Assembly (NCBI GenBank): GCA_964350245.1
Contig: CAYGJC010000001.1
Location: 124,001-188,000 of the forward strand
From: JAJACP01 sp964350245
GTDB taxonomy: Bacteria; Chlamydiota; Chlamydiia; Chlamydiales; JAAKFR01
Reading direction: 5' to 3'
Length of the DNA: 64,000 bases
This document shows, one piece after another, positions 61,560 through 64,000 of this stretch. A model generated the notes under the pieces. The model saw only the letters and a program-made list of their open reading frames with translations, was not told the DNA's origin and did no database searches. Each line of letters starts with the position of its first letter. Position 1 is the first letter of the stretch. A program made the position numbers and the translations under genes.

Positions 61560-62068
61560 AAAATCCGTTCCATAATGATCTTGCCAATGTACTCGCCGTT
61601 CTCTTTCATAAAGTGCTTCTGCAGGCCGATCTCTCGGAAACCAAATCGCTCATAAAGAGAAATGGCTCGATTCCCCTCATACACCTCAAGATAAAGCACT
61701 TCGATGCCAAAATAGTCTTTGGCCAAATGCATTAGGTTGTTCATCAATAGAGTGCCGACACCTTTTCCACGCACCTCTTTTGAGACAATAATAGAGACCA
61801 AGCATTGGTGTGCCAGCTTGCGATAAGGCATGAGACAGAGCGTCGCAATTCCACACGGCTTTCCCTCATGCACTGCTGTCAAACTGCTCTTGTATTTGGA
61901 AAAGCCAATCCAGTGTTTCACTGAATCGTCTACCTCTGGTGGATCTGCCATAGGAAAACCGCGTAAAATACCCGGCTCTTCCAACCACTCTTTCAAGTTG
62001 ACAGCGTCATCAGAACTGGTATAGCGGATCTCAATTTCAGAGGTAATTTCACTCTTTTCGTTTTGCAT
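61556..62068 (-). CDS. GNAT family N-acetyltransferase
   Basis: 170 residues from the ATG at 62068 (a TTG at 62080 is possible). Acetyl-CoA-binding motif A is SIIVSKEVRGKGVGTLLMNNL, with Q/RxxGxG/A as RGKGVG, and the C-terminal YERFGFREIGLQKHFM completes the fold. Substrate unknown. Chlamydia has an acetyltransferase gene at the same place between prfB and yebC, which suggests an old association. Confidence 0.9.
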   Translation of the reverse strand: MQNEKSEITSEIEIRYTSSDDAVNLKEWLEEPGILRGFPMADPPEVDDSVKHWIGFSKYKSSLTAVHEGKPCGIATLCLMPYRKLAHQCLVSIIVSKEVRGKGVGTLLMNNLMHLAKDYFGIEVLYLEVYEGNRAISLYERFGFREIGLQKHFMKENGEYIGKIIMERIL

Positions 62069-62072
62069 GTTG

Positions 62073-63171
62073 TTACCCAAACTCTTTTAAGTAGGCGATG
62101 ATGAAGTCATCTAGCAGCTCTCCATCCATCATCGCCTGAATATTTCCTGATTCATAACTTGTGCGCGTATCTTTGACCAAAGTATACGGCTGAAACACAT
62201 AATTTCGAATTTGTGAACCCCATGCAATCTCTTTTTTCTCTCCCCCCATTGCCTTAAGGCTCTCTTCGCGCTCCATCACCTCTCTTTCGTATAACTTAGA
62301 ACACAAAAGCTTCATGCACGTCTCCCGATTTTGCACCTGGCTCCGCTCACTTTGACAGGTCACGACAATCCCTGTTGGAATGTGCGTAATGCGGACGGCA
62401 GAATCAGTTACATTCACATGCTGTCCTCCAGCACCCGATGCACGAAAGGTATCGACTCGGATATCACTCGGCGCGACCGCAATTTGAATATCATCGGTTA
62501 TTTCCGGTGTTACATCGACCGAAGCAAAGCTTGTATGTCGCCGATTTCCACTATCAAAAGGAGAGATCCGCACTAAGCGATGTACTCCTTTTTCTGCTTT
62601 TGCATACCCATAGGCAAAGGGACCTGAAAATTTGTATGTGATACTCTTTATGCCCGCCACATCGCCTTCAACTGAGTCGACTAGCTCCACTTTCCACTTT
62701 CTCTTTTCGGCCCACCGTTGATACATTCTAGAGAGCATCAAAGCCCAGTCGCATGCCTCCGTGCCTCCTGCACCTGAATTAATGCTCACAAAGCAACACT
62801 TGTTATCCATCTCGCCCGAAAGCATCCGGCGCACTTCCAGAGCTTCTAGCTCTTTTTCAATCGCGGTTAGCTCCTCAATCAGCTCTTCAACCAATCCCTC
62901 CTCTTCCATTTCAGAAGCCTCAGGAAGAAGACTTTCGACACTCTCAAAGCGCTCTTTTAAGTCTTGATAGGGAACAGTCCACCCTTTCAACTCATTGGCT
63001 TCTGCAATCACCTCTTGAGCCTTGGCATTGTCATTCCAAAACTCAGGGTCTTCCATCTCTTTTTCTAGAAGATCGACACGTGCCTGCTTGGTAGGGAGGT
63101 CAAAGATACCTCCACATGTGAAGGATGCGCTCTTTGGCTTTTTGTAATCTTTCTTGAATATCTTCGCGCAT
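62073..63171 (-). CDS. prfB: Peptide chain release factor 2, expressed by programmed +1 frameshift
   Basis: Two frames join: 23 codons from the ATG at 63171, an in-frame TGA (63102-63100), then after +1 slippage at CTT-TGA-C the main frame (15 codons before the internal ATG at 63056) to 62073; total about 365 residues. The slip site TATCTTTGAC is preceded by GGAGG three nt upstream of CTT, the classic arrangement that lets RF2 control its own synthesis. The main frame has SPF (anticodon-like) in RISPFDSG and GGQ in GAGGQHVNV. Reads UAA and UGA. First gene of the operon to pabC. Confidence 0.96.
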
Positions 63172-63204
63172 AGCAGTCTTTTACCTCTGTAAAATAGGGG
63201 ACCC

Positions 63205-63233
63205 AGTTTAGGTCTTTTCTCTCAAAAAGTCAA
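63205..63233 (-). promoter_or_regulatory. Predicted promoter of the prfB operon
   Basis: On the minus strand TTGACT (63233-63228), 17 nt, TAAACT (63210-63205); the -10 box is 33 nt before the prfB ATG. Confidence 0.65.
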
Positions 63234-63361
63234 CGCATCCCCCTTTCTTTACATTTTCTTTAAAAAGTTGTTGACTTGCATTTCAGCCAAGCGCAGCATG
63301 GACCTGGGTTCGGATAAAGGATATGAACCTACATCAAAAACACCACAACAAGGAGGTGGTT

Positions 63362-64000
63362 ATGTTTATCCAACCAATTGCATTATCCCAAAGTGAAATG
63401 CAACAGATCACAGAGTATGAACAGCAGCTAATTAGAGAAGATCGAGCTGATCTGTCTGATTCGCTCCTCGCGGCCGCTAACCAATGCCAGAAGCTGATTG
63501 CCAGTAATGGTCTCTTGGCAGCCGAGATCCAGAAGCAAGCGGAGCAGCTCGAGGCTGCCGATCTAAGAATCCAAACCCTTAAAGAACAAAATCAAGCAAG
63601 TAGCACTTTCCTACAAACAAGGGGAGACGGCTTCTTTAAGTTTGTTCGCAACGTTGGACCTCTCGTAGCTGGTGGTGCAGTTCTTGCTTCAGGCTTCGGA
63701 GCTCCCTTTGTAGCAGCTGCGGCAACAACATGCCTAGGCGTAGGACAAGCGGGCAGTGATGCCATTACTGAAGCGACTCATGAAGAAGAGTCCTGCTCAG
63801 AAGAAACAGAACCTTCTGACAAAGAAAGACTCAGGTTTAATCAAGAGTCCTATTTTCTTGATGTGCAGGACCTCACTCAGGAGAAGGCTGAAATGGCAGG
63901 TCTGCTCGCGCGTTTGCTTTTAAGCATCAATCAAAATGATCTTCAAGAGCAAGCTTTAAATAGGAAGCAGAAGCAAAATAATGAAGACCTAACAGCAAAA
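63362..64000 (+). CDS. Coiled-coil protein with hydrophobic central segment (3' end outside window)
   Basis: 213 codons, open at the right edge. AAGGAGGTGGTT precedes the ATG at 63362. Residues ~10-85 are helical with heptad-like spacing and many Gln/Glu; residues ~95-140 are Gly/Ala-rich and hydrophobic (NVGPLVAGGAVLASGFGAPF), then an acidic, helical region. The coiled coil plus membrane segment layout resembles type III translocators or chlamydial membrane-interacting proteins, but no family is recognised. The spacer 63172-63361 to prfB is divergent and has TTGACT near 63271 as a possible -35. Confidence 0.65.
   Translation, partial: MFIQPIALSQSEMQQITEYEQQLIREDRADLSDSLLAAANQCQKLIASNGLLAAEIQKQAEQLEAADLRIQTLKEQNQASSTFLQTRGDGFFKFVRNVGPLVAGGAVLASGFGAPFVAAAATTCLGVGQAGSDAITEATHEEESCSEETEPSDKERLRFNQESYFLDVQDLTQEKAEMAGLLARLLLSINQNDLQEQALNRKQKQNNEDLTAK

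Overview
The window reads as a chromosome segment of a member of the Chlamydiae, most likely an environmental (Parachlamydiales-type) lineage rather than Chlamydiaceae. Supporting genes are an Euo-type regulator, a cysteine-rich OmcB/OmcA pair, two short MOMP-like outer-membrane proteins, a fused SecDF, a MurA with Asp at the catalytic Cys position, and many gene neighbours also grouped in Chlamydia. A Waddlia-like organism is my best guess from the MOMP-like genes and a GC content that looks to be in the mid-40s percent; no rRNA gene is present to settle it.

Layout. (1) 1-3.5 kb: a metal ABC transporter converging on rplU-rpmA-obg. (2) 3.5-7.5 kb: a small TIR-bounded element, a dehydrogenase-like protein lacking its catalytic residues, and a compact proBAC operon. 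(3) 7.5-15.4 kb: a secreted NagZ fused to a lysozyme-like domain, a MYND zinc-finger protein with palindromes at its start, a MOMP-like porin, an ABC-F ATPase, a secreted DUF2608 phosphatase-like protein and an SbtA/SbtB-like bicarbonate transport pair. (4) 15.5-17.4 kb: a small accessory patch with DUF2007, a HigBA-type toxin-antitoxin pair, a transposase remnant, a palindromic repeat and tRNA-Phe. (5) 17.4-24.6 kb: MFS efflux, tail-specific protease, ScpAB, an Inc-like membrane protein and two glycosyltransferases. (6) 24.6-31.8 kb: the str operon (rpsL, rpsG, fusA, rpsJ) running into a CysJ-like reductase, then brnQ, a second MOMP-like gene and ispF. (7) 32-34.4 kb: the omcA-omcB late outer-membrane locus with a 44-codon ORF between them. 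(8) 34.7-45.4 kb: murA, epmB-like, metal P-type ATPase, argS, a C58-like cysteine protease candidate and the plsC-cmk-cdsA-uppS operon. (9) 45.4-58.2 kb: secDF, recJ, euo, a second tail-specific protease, gltX and a proline-tailed unknown. (10) 58.1-64 kb: prfB (with a +1 programmed frameshift), GNAT, SprT-like, yebC, pabB and pabC as one operon, and the start of a coiled-coil membrane protein.

How the parts fit. Much of the window concerns the chlamydial envelope: UppS, CdsA and PlsC (lipid carriers and phospholipids), MurA and the NagZ fusion (peptidoglycan synthesis and turnover), SecDF and two Tsp proteases (export and processing), and OmcA/OmcB/MOMP-like proteins (disulfide-linked outer envelope). 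Candidate host-interaction proteins are the C58-like protease, the MYND protein, the bilobed hydrophobic Inc-like protein, the unknown at 57.1 kb and the coiled-coil protein at the right edge. The genome is compact: 4-base start/stop overlaps are common, and five convergent pairs overlap at their 3' ends. Family assignments come from recognised motifs; no database search was run.
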